From positions 1 through 64,000 of the IMG/VR virus record IMGVR_UViG_3300042197_001058: DNA of 64,000 nucleotides. One strand, 5' to 3'. The position numbers and the translations under genes are program-made. Shown piece after piece: positions 55,075 to 64,000 of the stretch (its first letter is position 1; every line of letters begins with the position of its first letter). The DNA is from a virus. The notes under the pieces are model-generated. The model did not search any database, was not told the origin of the DNA, and saw only the letters and a program-made list of their open reading frames with translations.

Positions 55075-55080
55075 TAAATA
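55073..55080 (+). promoter_or_regulatory. possible late promoter
   Basis: TATAAATA just after the terminator and 24 bp before the tape-measure ATG; this is the T4 late consensus, and a gp55-like sigma is encoded at 33680. One match of 8 bp is weak evidence. Confidence 0.35.
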
Positions 55081-55103
55081 GCTTAAAGGACATATAAAAT
55101 ATT

Positions 55104-58100
55104 ATGGCACAGGCTTTTAACTTAACAGCACAACTTAATCTTAGAGGACCATCTAATGTTAAGAAGATTGTTGCTGATATTAGACGAGATCTTGGAACGA
55201 TTAATGCTAATGTGCAGTTTCGTCTAGATCCAACAGCTGTTAGAAATACATCAGCACTTAATTCTGCTTTACGTAATCTTAATACTACATTAGGATCCAC
55301 TACAACTAATGCTACCAATGCTGCTAGAGCCATTAGATCATTTGGTTCCGCTATTAATAGCGTAAATATCAAAAATGTGCCTCAACAAATTAACGCTACA
55401 GTTGCTAGTATCAATAAATTAAATAGTACAGCGGCAAATAGCGGCAATAGTCTAGCTGGCGCTACAACAGAGATGCAAGAATTCGGTAAACAGGCTTATC
55501 TGGCTGTTCGTAGATTTGCTGCATTTACCGGTGTCACTAGTGTTATTTTCGGTGTTACTAATGCCATTACATCAGGTATTCAAGCTTTTATTGAATATGA
55601 CAAACAATTTGTAAAACTACAACAAGTCACAGGTCAATCTGCCGCAGGACTAAAAGGATTGTCTGATACTATAACTGGTCTGTCTACAGGACTAGGTGTT
55701 GCTTCATCTGATATTACAGAGGTAGCTTCAACATTAGCACAGGCTGGTTTAAGTGCTAGAGATACAGAAAAAGCACTTAAGGCTCTGGCACTAAGTTCTT
55801 TGACTCCATCTTTCGATGATATGAATCAAACTGTAGAAGGCAGTATTGCATTAATGAGACAGTTTGGTATTAGCGCAGGAGATTTAGAAAAAGCCCTAGG
55901 CTCAGTTAATTCAGTAGCAGCTCAGTTTGCAGTAGAGTCTAGTGATATTATTACTGCTATTCAGCGTACTGGTGGTGTGTTTGCCGCTGCCAGTAAAGGA
56001 GTGTCTGAAGGAACAGATGCGCTAAATGAATTTATTTCTGTATTTACTAGTGTACGAGCTACTACTCGTGAAAGCGCAGAGACTATTGCTACAGGCTTAA
56101 GAACCATTTTTACTCGTTTACAACGAGGAGCTACAATAAATGCTCTTAAGCAATTCGGAGTAGATCTTACAGATGCAGAGGGTAAATTCGTAGGAGCCTA
56201 TAAGGCTGTAGAACTATTGTCTAGTGGACTTAGTAAGCTAGATCCTAGAGATTTGAAATTCTCACAAATTGTAGAAGAATTAGGTGGTTTTAGACAGATT
56301 GGTAAGGTTATTCCTCTTATTCAACAATTCACAACTGCACAAGAAGCCTTAAAAGTAGCACAAAGAGGCCAAGGATCGTTAGCCTTGGATGCTGCTAAAG
56401 CACAAGAATCTTTAGCTAATAAAATTACTAAAGTAAAAGAAGAATTTTTTGCTTTGTTTAGAGAGATTGGTAATTCAAAAGGTTTTCAAACTATGATACG
56501 AGGAGCACTAGATTTAACTAGTGCTATGATTAAAGTTGCAGATAGTATTAAAGGTATTATTCCGGTTTTAGGAGTTTTAGGAGCATTTAAAGGAGCGTCC
56601 GCTCTGACACAATTTACTGCTGGATTTATTGGAGGGTTCGGCAAAAAACAAAAAGTAAATTCTGGTGGATATATCAAGAAATTTGCTCGCGGTGGTGTGG
56701 TACCAGGAGTAGGAGATGGCGATACTGTTCCAGCTATGTTAGAACCCGGAGAGTTTGTGATTAGAAAAAAAGCTGTTCAAGCTATAGGAATGAATAGATT
56801 GCATAGAATGAACAAATATGCTGGAGGAGGAAAAGTTTCTATTAAAAAACTATCTGAATCTAGTAAAGGCGGATCATTTATAAAGAAAGCACAAAGAGAT
56901 AATTCAGATATTATTCAGTATGCTGACGAGGTATTTGCTACCGAAAAAAGACAAAAAATTTCACTATCAGAAGCCGACAAAAAATACTTATTTAAGCAAA
57001 GTCTTAATCCCAATCGATTCAAGCCTGGAGAAAAAAGATTTAAAGGAAGCATAGAGAATCTAAATAAAAATGTTTGGGGAACAGCTTTTGAAAATTTAAT
57101 GACTAAAAGATTAGGTAAACAATGGAAAACTACTAGTTCCAATAAAGATTATGGAGGTAGTTATCCTTTAGATTTATATAGTAGTGATGGAGATTTTGCA
57201 GAAGTTAAGTTTACAGATAGACCAGTTAGTTATCAACATATATTAAGTAAAAAATTAAGACATAAATTATTACAACCTAAAAATACATGGAAATTTACTC
57301 AGAAAAGAGATGCTGGCCCTAGAGCTATTGACTTAGGAGAAGCATTAGTTTATGAGACTGATGAGGTAGAGAAACGAAAATTTATAGAACAATTTAAAGC
57401 AGGACAATTAGAGGCTAAAAGATCTCGACAGAAATTTGCTGTAGGAGGCTCGGTACAGAGACGGGTTGGGTATATAGATTATGATGTTATAGCTAATGAA
57501 GCTAATAAAAATATTGTTGAAGCCGGGATGAAATCTTCTGGTACTACTGGCCCTAGATTATATGCTGATTATTTAACTCAATTAGCTGTTAGATCGCGTA
57601 AAGCTAATAGTTTAAACAAACTAAGCGCAGTTTATGGGGTAGCTGGTTCTGGAAAAACTACATTAGCTCGCGGACAAGGTACAGACAAAGGGAAATTAAG
57701 ACAAACAGAAAGATTTCCTATCTTAAGTCCTGAAGATGTTTCAAAAGCTACCGAAGTTTTGATATTGAGTAGCAGTGTTTCTAAGTCTAAAATGGATGAC
57801 TACTTATCTAGCGTAGATAGAGCATATACGTTGAGTAGTACTACTTCAGCAGAAAGAGAACGAGTAAGATCTCAGAGAAGTGCTAGAGATACTACTGGAG
57901 TTGGATTAGAAGGACGTAAGCCTGGAACTACTACAGGGGTATCAGCAGACACTGCTGTAGGAGAGGCTTTACTAGGAGATGCATTAGGTAAAAAATCTGT
58001 AGTTCTTGGTAGATCAACTTCTGGTAGACTAAGACGTAAAAAAGGAAATGAATTAGTAGAAACCATAAAGAAAAAAATAGGTTTCACTTGGGGTAGTTTT

Positions 58101-61100
58101 TCTCCAATGACAGCTGGCCATGAAAGTATTATGGATGCCGCGGCTGCTATGGGTATTCCGCCAGAAGATTTTCTATATTTAGTCGGATCTAATGAAGGTA
58201 TTAAAAGTGGTGATCCATCTAGTTATAGAACAGCAGTATTTGATCAAGACTTTAGAGTTATGTTGGCTAAAGCTGGTGCTGGTACTAGGGGAGCTAGAGT
58301 ATTGCCTAAGCCTAGAGATTTTGAAGTACCACAAGCGTTTGATATTACAGATCCTGGTAGTGGCCGTCGTAAAGTACTATTGCCCCAAAAGGGAAGCAAA
58401 GCTTTCGTAGCAGATAAGACAGCAGAACAAACAGAAAAATATAAAGCCGCAGGATACGGAGTAGCCAATATAGAAAGAACTGGTGGTATTAGTGGTACTA
58501 TGGTCAGAGATCTTATTCTTTCTGGTCAAACAGGAAAATTAAAAGAAGTCTTGTCTCCTGGTGTTTATGGTATTATACTTAAAAATTTAAGTAAATTACA
58601 AAATAGATCTAATGTATTACCAGAAATTATATCAGAATCACAAAAAACAGAAGCTGTATCTTTACAAGATATTGATAAAGAAATAGATAAGTTAGGAATT
58701 AAGAGAATAGATACTAAACGAGCACAGACAGATCCGGAATATGCCACCCAAGTAGAAGCACTACAAGAACTAAGAGCAAAAAAACAAAAGATTAAAAGCA
58801 TAGGATCATTTAGGCCGTATGAGATATTAGCTAGATTAGCACAAGCAGAACCAGACAAATATGCATTAGATTTTACTGATGTTCAACGTAAAAATTTAGG
58901 CGGCTTTATTCAAAAATTATCTGTTGGAGGTTTCGCCGAAGTAGCGTCCAAAGGCAGATCCGAACTATTGGGATTAGCTTCTAAGTATGGTATCGCTAAG
59001 CCAGTTAATATATATGATATATTAGGTAAAAGAGCAAGTAGTAAAACCCCATTATCCTCTTTAGAGTCAGCTACTAAACAGTCTTTTATACAGTCTATTG
59101 TTGATGCTATGTCTAGTGAGCAACAGTCAGCGGCAGTAGATAGTGCTATCGCACAAAATAGAAAAATAGCAGTTGTTGGAATATCAGGAGAACGATCATC
59201 TTCAGAAGTTAAGACTGTTGGCGCTACAGATAAAGAAACCGGAGCTTCTGTAAGAGCGGTTCCTGCCACACTACAAACAGGATCACTGCCTCCTGGAGTA
59301 GCTAAAAGAGTACAAGCACTAATTCGTAATAATGTAGAAAGATTAGTGAATGATGTTGGCAGACAGATAGCAAAAGCCGCAGGCACCTCTATACAACCTA
59401 ATCGTAAAACTTTGCGTAATATAGCCGGTAAAGATTTAGAAGATATAGCCGGATCTATTTTTGAAAAAGGCTTAGGACTAGCTAGTGGCAATTACGATCC
59501 TTCATCAAGTTCTATAGACTTTTTAGGAGGTCTTAGTAGTCCAGTTGCTTCATTACTAGGTGTTGATCCTGGTGTTATGACAGACGTAACTAATATGGCT
59601 TCTATGGATAATGCTAAAAGGAAAGTAACAAAAGGTCAATTTGATAGAGGCCGATTAGAAGCACGAAAAAAACTTGGTCGTTCACAATTTGCAGAAGGAG
59701 GCTTAGTACAAAGATTTAAATTAGGCGGATCAGTCTATGATCTGCAAAAAGGAAGTGGATTATCCAACCCAGAATTTAATGAGTTGGTAAAATTTGCTAA
59801 TACTAATGATTTTAGTATGGATGAGTTTAAAACTTATTTAGCACAAAGCATTCAGAGAAAGAAAAATAAAGCAGGACTAAGAATGAATCCTGCTAGTCTA
59901 TTAAGCGCTATTACTCCTGAAACTCCTAGAGCTACTGCTAATCAATTAGCACTAGCTAATATGCTCAAAGGACCAGTAGATGCTAAATTTAATCCAAAAT
60001 ATGACAATTCTATCAAGTATGCTGTAGGAGGAAGTGTTGAGGATACTGTACCAGCATTATTAACTCCTGGCGAATTTGTTATAAATAAAAAAGCAGCACA
60101 ACGAATAGGATCTGCTAGACTACATACATTAAATAGAGCAGATAAAATTCAAGGATTTAATAAAGGAGGTGTTGTTCAGCGTTTTGCTAAGGGTGGAACA
60201 CCAGAAAAAATGGCTGAGGCTGTTGGATCTTTTGATCCGGTATCGGCAAAAACGGAGAAAGCATTAGAGGCTGCTGTAGAACAGTTGATGGATAAAATAA
60301 TTAAAGATATTATAGCTATCAATCCTTCGGTAGGTTTTGATACCGCATATGCTCAGGCAAAAGATCAAGTTACGCAAGCAGACTTTACAACTATGAGAGC
60401 TGCTGAAACAGGAGATCAAAAAGCAGCTAATTCTGTTGCTGACGCTCAAAGGAAACAAGCATTAGCTATAGCTAAACAAATTCGATCCATAGATAATAGT
60501 ATATCTATGCAAGAAGCACTATCTGCGGCGGAAAGACAGGTTGCAGATGCTTGGGGTGGTTTATATAGACGAACAAAAACAGCTGAACAAAGCTCATCTT
60601 TATTATCTAGAGCTATGGACAATACCAGAGCAGCTATGAATAAAGCTCAAATGGCTATGTCTAAGCTTGATCAATCAGGTTTTAGTAGGGGAATGAGAGG
60701 TGTGGTTGGTGGTAACGTTGGCTTTTACGGTAGTATGGCAGTTGGTATGTTAGCTGGTCAAGGTGAAAGCTTTTTTGGTAAGAAAGATGCTAATATTAAT
60801 AATGCATCAAGAGTTGCAGCATTCGAGGCCGGAACATCTACCGTTGCCACAGGATTAGCAACGGCCAGCTCTTTAACGGCTATACCAGGGGTTGGTCCAT
60901 TCATAGCAGCGATGGTACTAGGTGTTACTGCTATAAAAGCATGGACCGATGGAGTCAAAGCTGCTACAGAAGCCGCTTTGGAATTTGCATTAAGAGAGTC
61001 TAATAGAAAAGCAGAAAATTCTGCTGAAGCATTAGGGAAGGCTTTGGATAATTTATCTAAAGATGTAAATAATGTTGATTTACAAAATTTGGTTAAGACT

Positions 61101-64000
61101 AGATTACAAGAAAATATTAAAGATAATAGTGAAGTATTTAATGATCAATTTGCTGATACTCGCAATAAAGTTATAGAGCGTACAAAATCAGAAAGAACTT
61201 TGATGGAGTGGGCTGGAGAATCTAGTTTTATTGCCCCTTTGTTAGGATATGGAGATACTACATTTAAGCCAGAGTCAATTAACAGTTTTTCTTTAACTGG
61301 TAAAGATTATGAGACTATGGCCAAAGATATGGCTCCAAAATATCAAGAAGCCAATAGAGCAGCAATGATGAGTATTGAACGTGCTCTTCGTTCTGGGGTT
61401 GCTTTAAGCGGTCAAGAAGGAAAAGATTTAGCAACAGCACCAGAATATGCTAATGAAAGAATGGCTATAATAGGATCTGATAGACAAGCATTAGAAAAAA
61501 TACTACCTTTAATGGCCAGAGAGGAAGAATTACGAAAATCAGGCAATGAAGCAGCCGCTGACGAAGTTAAAGCAAATAGAGAAGCTATTATTTCTGAGAT
61601 GATTAAAAACAATGCTTCTATCCAAGCCGCTAAAAAATCTATAGAATTAGCTAAAGCAATGGAAGAGGCTAATAGGGCTGGTAGACAACTAGCTCTTAGC
61701 TTTAATCAATTATATGATACTATTGGTCAATCTATTAATAGAATACAATTTGAGTCCAAAGCTAGACAACAAGCTGCTCAATCTAGTGTGAATGCTCTTA
61801 GAGGAAATGCTAGTATTGAACAGCTTGATTCAAAAGCTATTAATGTATTAGAAAATCCACTAGCCTATAAAAATGATCCTAAAGCGTTTAGAGAAGCAGC
61901 TGATAGTGCTGCGAATATGCTAGGTGGCAAACAAGGTCAAATGCTACGAGGAGCCGCTATAGCTTCTGTGGAACTTCCTGATAAAATGACCAATGCTATT
62001 GCTCAAGAACTTAAGGGTAATGCTGGATTAAGTCCAGAAGAGGCTGCTAAGATCGCTATCACAAAAGGTACAGAAGAGATAAAAAGTCTTAATTTACCAC
62101 CAGAAATTACTAATCAATTAATAAAACAATTAGAAGGCAATATTAAGTCTAGTCAACAGCAACTTAGTAAGGATATGGAAGAGTCAGGAGGTAATCCTCA
62201 AGAAGCCTTAGATAAGTTTATAGAATCTATTAGAGATACAAGCAAGTCTTTAGGAGAAATTGGAGCGCGAGCAGTATCAGAATCAGCAGCTCTACTAAAA
62301 GAAAGACAAAGAGCATTTAATCAATTCATCGAAAATGTTCAAGAAGCAGCAAAAGCAGCTAAATTAGCTGAAAATTATTTTAAGAGCGCTGATAAGATTA
62401 GATATCGCGGAAAGATGGATCTTAGAGAAGCACAAACTGGTGTGGGAGAAAGCTTTGAAGAAGCCAAGGCTAGATTTGATCAAGAAGTAGGAGATCTAAC
62501 AGGTGGTATTACCGATCCAACAGCTATTCGTCAAAATATACAAAATCTAGAACAACAAAGACAACAACAGCAAGAGGATCTTAAAAAAGCTAATGATGCC
62601 GGAGATGTTGACGAAGCCAAAAAACTAACGACAAATTTAACTGCTACTAATACTGCTCTTAATAATAATAGAGAAGCATTAGATAAATTAGCAGATAGTG
62701 CTGAGTTGGCACAAAAAGCTTTAGATGAAGTTAAGAATATCAAAGGATTACAACAAGGTCGTGAAGACTTTGTGAATAAGTTATTAACTGGTACGCCTGA
62801 AGAGATGGAAAATCTTAATAAGGCAATGATTAGATTACAAAGAAATCTATCTGGTGGATTAAATAATCCGGATAACCAGAGAGATGCGCGTAAAGCATTT
62901 AATGAAACATTACGACGCACAGGTAGTGTCAGAGAAGCTTCCAAAGCAGGTAATACTGTATTAGCCAACCAGCGTAAAGAAACATTAGGACTAATGCAAG
63001 ATCCTGGTTTTAGAGCTATGCTCACATTAAATATGAAGAATCAGGGCATGTCTGATCAGCAAATTGATCAAAGATTTAGACAGCAAGAAGCTACTCTTAT
63101 GAGGCAAATGGCCGTAGAGAGTGGAATGAGTCGCAATCCTATGGTTCAACAAGCAATAGCAGCCAAATTAGATCCTAATGCCGATCCTGCTATGAAAAGA
63201 GCTGCTGAGCAGTTTTTACAAACTGTTGGCTTACAAGCTAAAGCCACAGAAGAACAAGGCCGTTTAGAACTAGCTAATGCTCAAAGATTGCTAACTACTG
63301 CTACTGATGATTTAAATTTAAGTATTAAAAACTTAACTGATACTATTAATGCTAATATGGGCTTAGATGGCAAAGTAGCTAATGCTAAACAAAATGCTGC
63401 TGGTCAAGAGATGGTAGCTTTAAACTTTGGATTGCCTAGACCATCTCAACCTATGAGAGCTTCTAAGGGAGCTTTAGTTGATTTTTCTCCTAGAGGATCA
63501 GATACTGTACCAGCAATGTTGACTCCTGGAGAATTTGTAGTTAATGCAAGATCTACAGCACAACATCTGCCATTATTAAAGTCTATTAATAGTGGATCTA
63601 ATATAGTGCCAACAATTATGAGAAAGGGAGGATTGGTTTACTTAAGTCGTGGAGGATGGTTAGCCAATTCGCTTAGAAAGGATAAAACTTTAGATCAAGA
63701 CCAAACCTTTTTTGATCAGAGAGTAACAGAAGCTAATCAAGCATACTTAACAGGAGGAGGTAAAGAAGCTCTTAAACAACAGTTAGATGCTGCTGAGAGC
63801 GCTGCCGGTAACGCTGATCGCGAATATTCGTTCCTGTCTTCTGATGCCACAACACCAGAACAAGCAGCTAATGATTATGTGATGAATCAAGATAGGATAG
63901 AATGGCTTAATATGTCTCCAGAAGAAAGACAAGCGAAGGTCGCACCATTTATGGATCAGGCTCGCTCTGCCTTTAATACTAAACAAACATGGAGATATGG
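55104..64000 (+). CDS. giant tape measure protein with enzyme domains, at least 2965 aa (truncated by window)
   Basis: The tape measure sets tail length and is often ejected with DNA. Seen here: classic N-terminal tape-measure helices (to about 500); DTVPAMLxPGEFVI at 540, 1647 and 2800; a PD-(D/E)XK-like segment (E663, D690, E700-x-K702); a P-loop GVAGSGKT (845-852); a nucleotidyltransferase segment with GSFSPMTAGH (997-1006) and ISGTMVR (1129-1135). Hydrophobic segments lie near 1870-1960 (AVGMLAGQ, then GVGPFIAAMVLGVTAI). Gly-rich linkers such as FAEGGLVQRFKLGG separate blocks. The stop lies beyond 64000. Confidence 0.9.
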   Translation, partial: MAQAFNLTAQLNLRGPSNVKKIVADIRRDLGTINANVQFRLDPTAVRNTSALNSALRNLNTTLGSTTTNATNAARAIRSFGSAINSVNIKNVPQQINATVASINKLNSTAANSGNSLAGATTEMQEFGKQAYLAVRRFAAFTGVTSVIFGVTNAITSGIQAFIEYDKQFVKLQQVTGQSAAGLKGLSDTITGLSTGLGVASSDITEVASTLAQAGLSARDTEKALKALALSSLTPSFDDMNQTVEGSIALMRQFGISAGDLEKALGSVNSVAAQFAVESSDIITAIQRTGGVFAAASKGVSEGTDALNEFISVFTSVRATTRESAETIATGLRTIFTRLQRGATINALKQFGVDLTDAEGKFVGAYKAVELLSSGLSKLDPRDLKFSQIVEELGGFRQIGKVIPLIQQFTTAQEALKVAQRGQGSLALDAAKAQESLANKITKVKEEFFALFREIGNSKGFQTMIRGALDLTSAMIKVADSIKGIIPVLGVLGAFKGASALTQFTAGFIGGFGKKQKVNSGGYIKKFARGGVVPGVGDGDTVPAMLEPGEFVIRKKAVQAIGMNRLHRMNKYAGGGKVSIKKLSESSKGGSFIKKAQRDNSDIIQYADEVFATEKRQKISLSEADKKYLFKQSLNPNRFKPGEKRFKGSIENLNKNVWGTAFENLMTKRLGKQWKTTSSNKDYGGSYPLDLYSSDGDFAEVKFTDRPVSYQHILSKKLRHKLLQPKNTWKFTQKRDAGPRAIDLGEALVYETDEVEKRKFIEQFKAGQLEAKRSRQKFAVGGSVQRRVGYIDYDVIANEANKNIVEAGMKSSGTTGPRLYADYLTQLAVRSRKANSLNKLSAVYGVAGSGKTTLARGQGTDKGKLRQTERFPILSPEDVSKATEVLILSSSVSKSKMDDYLSSVDRAYTLSSTTSAERERVRSQRSARDTTGVGLEGRKPGTTTGVSADTAVGEALLGDALGKKSVVLGRSTSGRLRRKKGNELVETIKKKIGFTWGSFSPMTAGHESIMDAAAAMGIPPEDFLYLVGSNEGIKSGDPSSYRTAVFDQDFRVMLAKAGAGTRGARVLPKPRDFEVPQAFDITDPGSGRRKVLLPQKGSKAFVADKTAEQTEKYKAAGYGVANIERTGGISGTMVRDLILSGQTGKLKEVLSPGVYGIILKNLSKLQNRSNVLPEIISESQKTEAVSLQDIDKEIDKLGIKRIDTKRAQTDPEYATQVEALQELRAKKQKIKSIGSFRPYEILARLAQAEPDKYALDFTDVQRKNLGGFIQKLSVGGFAEVASKGRSELLGLASKYGIAKPVNIYDILGKRASSKTPLSSLESATKQSFIQSIVDAMSSEQQSAAVDSAIAQNRKIAVVGISGERSSSEVKTVGATDKETGASVRAVPATLQTGSLPPGVAKRVQALIRNNVERLVNDVGRQIAKAAGTSIQPNRKTLRNIAGKDLEDIAGSIFEKGLGLASGNYDPSSSSIDFLGGLSSPVASLLGVDPGVMTDVTNMASMDNAKRKVTKGQFDRGRLEARKKLGRSQFAEGGLVQRFKLGGSVYDLQKGSGLSNPEFNELVKFANTNDFSMDEFKTYLAQSIQRKKNKAGLRMNPASLLSAITPETPRATANQLALANMLKGPVDAKFNPKYDNSIKYAVGGSVEDTVPALLTPGEFVINKKAAQRIGSARLHTLNRADKIQGFNKGGVVQRFAKGGTPEKMAEAVGSFDPVSAKTEKALEAAVEQLMDKIIKDIIAINPSVGFDTAYAQAKDQVTQADFTTMRAAETGDQKAANSVADAQRKQALAIAKQIRSIDNSISMQEALSAAERQVADAWGGLYRRTKTAEQSSSLLSRAMDNTRAAMNKAQMAMSKLDQSGFSRGMRGVVGGNVGFYGSMAVGMLAGQGESFFGKKDANINNASRVAAFEAGTSTVATGLATASSLTAIPGVGPFIAAMVLGVTAIKAWTDGVKAATEAALEFALRESNRKAENSAEALGKALDNLSKDVNNVDLQNLVKTRLQENIKDNSEVFNDQFADTRNKVIERTKSERTLMEWAGESSFIAPLLGYGDTTFKPESINSFSLTGKDYETMAKDMAPKYQEANRAAMMSIERALRSGVALSGQEGKDLATAPEYANERMAIIGSDRQALEKILPLMAREEELRKSGNEAAADEVKANREAIISEMIKNNASIQAAKKSIELAKAMEEANRAGRQLALSFNQLYDTIGQSINRIQFESKARQQAAQSSVNALRGNASIEQLDSKAINVLENPLAYKNDPKAFREAADSAANMLGGKQGQMLRGAAIASVELPDKMTNAIAQELKGNAGLSPEEAAKIAITKGTEEIKSLNLPPEITNQLIKQLEGNIKSSQQQLSKDMEESGGNPQEALDKFIESIRDTSKSLGEIGARAVSESAALLKERQRAFNQFIENVQEAAKAAKLAENYFKSADKIRYRGKMDLREAQTGVGESFEEAKARFDQEVGDLTGGITDPTAIRQNIQNLEQQRQQQQEDLKKANDAGDVDEAKKLTTNLTATNTALNNNREALDKLADSAELAQKALDEVKNIKGLQQGREDFVNKLLTGTPEEMENLNKAMIRLQRNLSGGLNNPDNQRDARKAFNETLRRTGSVREASKAGNTVLANQRKETLGLMQDPGFRAMLTLNMKNQGMSDQQIDQRFRQQEATLMRQMAVESGMSRNPMVQQAIAAKLDPNADPAMKRAAEQFLQTVGLQAKATEEQGRLELANAQRLLTTATDDLNLSIKNLTDTINANMGLDGKVANAKQNAAGQEMVALNFGLPRPSQPMRASKGALVDFSPRGSDTVPAMLTPGEFVVNARSTAQHLPLLKSINSGSNIVPTIMRKGGLVYLSRGGWLANSLRKDKTLDQDQTFFDQRVTEANQAYLTGGGKEALKQQLDAAESAAGNADREYSFLSSDATTPEQAANDYVMNQDRIEWLNMSPEERQAKVAPFMDQARSAFNTKQTWRY

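Overview
The window is part of the genome of a large tailed double-stranded DNA bacteriophage (order of magnitude: large or jumbo; only part is visible). The right half holds a virion module in one direction: terminase, portal, prohead protease/scaffold, capsid, connectors, three tail-protein paralogues and a giant tape-measure protein. The left half is packed with very small genes, tRNAs and intergenic elements. The host is not certain, but several genes suggest a planctomycete. The subtilase begins with the planctomycete-type LExRxLL leader motif, and several small exported proteins have planctomycete-like composition. This is inference; no host marker settles it.

Positions 1-33457 are transcribed almost entirely leftward (minus strand). 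They hold about 90 small genes, many under 60 aa, in short overlapping operons. Recognisable products are a NUDIX hydrolase, a DUF932 protein, a phosphoribosyltransferase, a kinase-fold protein, a bL12 C-terminal-domain protein, an HU/IHF protein, an Api92-like protein, a subtilisin and a frameshifted GDP-fucose synthase. Thirteen normal tRNA genes (including an initiator-like one) and two tRNA-like genes with abnormal anticodon arms lie between 3.8 and 19.4 kb, with two GC-rich non-coding structured regions beside them. One gene in this arm, an HNH nuclease (15460-15945), runs the other way.

The left arm is organised by three repeated intergenic elements. (1) About 45 sigma70-like promoters, over half with a conserved CCGATAAT-type block in the spacer. 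(2) Twenty-one full copies and one half copy of an approximately 82-bp twin-hairpin element, nearly always placed right after a stop codon and before the next promoter. (3) Ten copies of a separate 46-bp element. Together (1) and (2) resemble, in architecture, the promoter/stem-loop shuffling cassettes known from T4-type phages, but with a different and more elaborate structure.

Positions 33550-64000 run rightward: a gp55-like sigma factor, a coiled-coil HTH protein (possible small terminase), GDP-mannose dehydratase, HNH and ERCC4 nucleases, TerL, portal, protease/scaffold (with a probable internal scaffold start), decoration protein, major capsid protein, a strong terminator, connector and tail-completion genes, three paralogous tail proteins, tail-assembly proteins, and a tape measure of at least 2965 residues cut by the window end. 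The tape measure appears to contain a PD-(D/E)XK nuclease-like domain, a P-loop domain and a nucleotidyltransferase domain, separated by Gly-rich linker repeats. This is the most unusual protein in the window.
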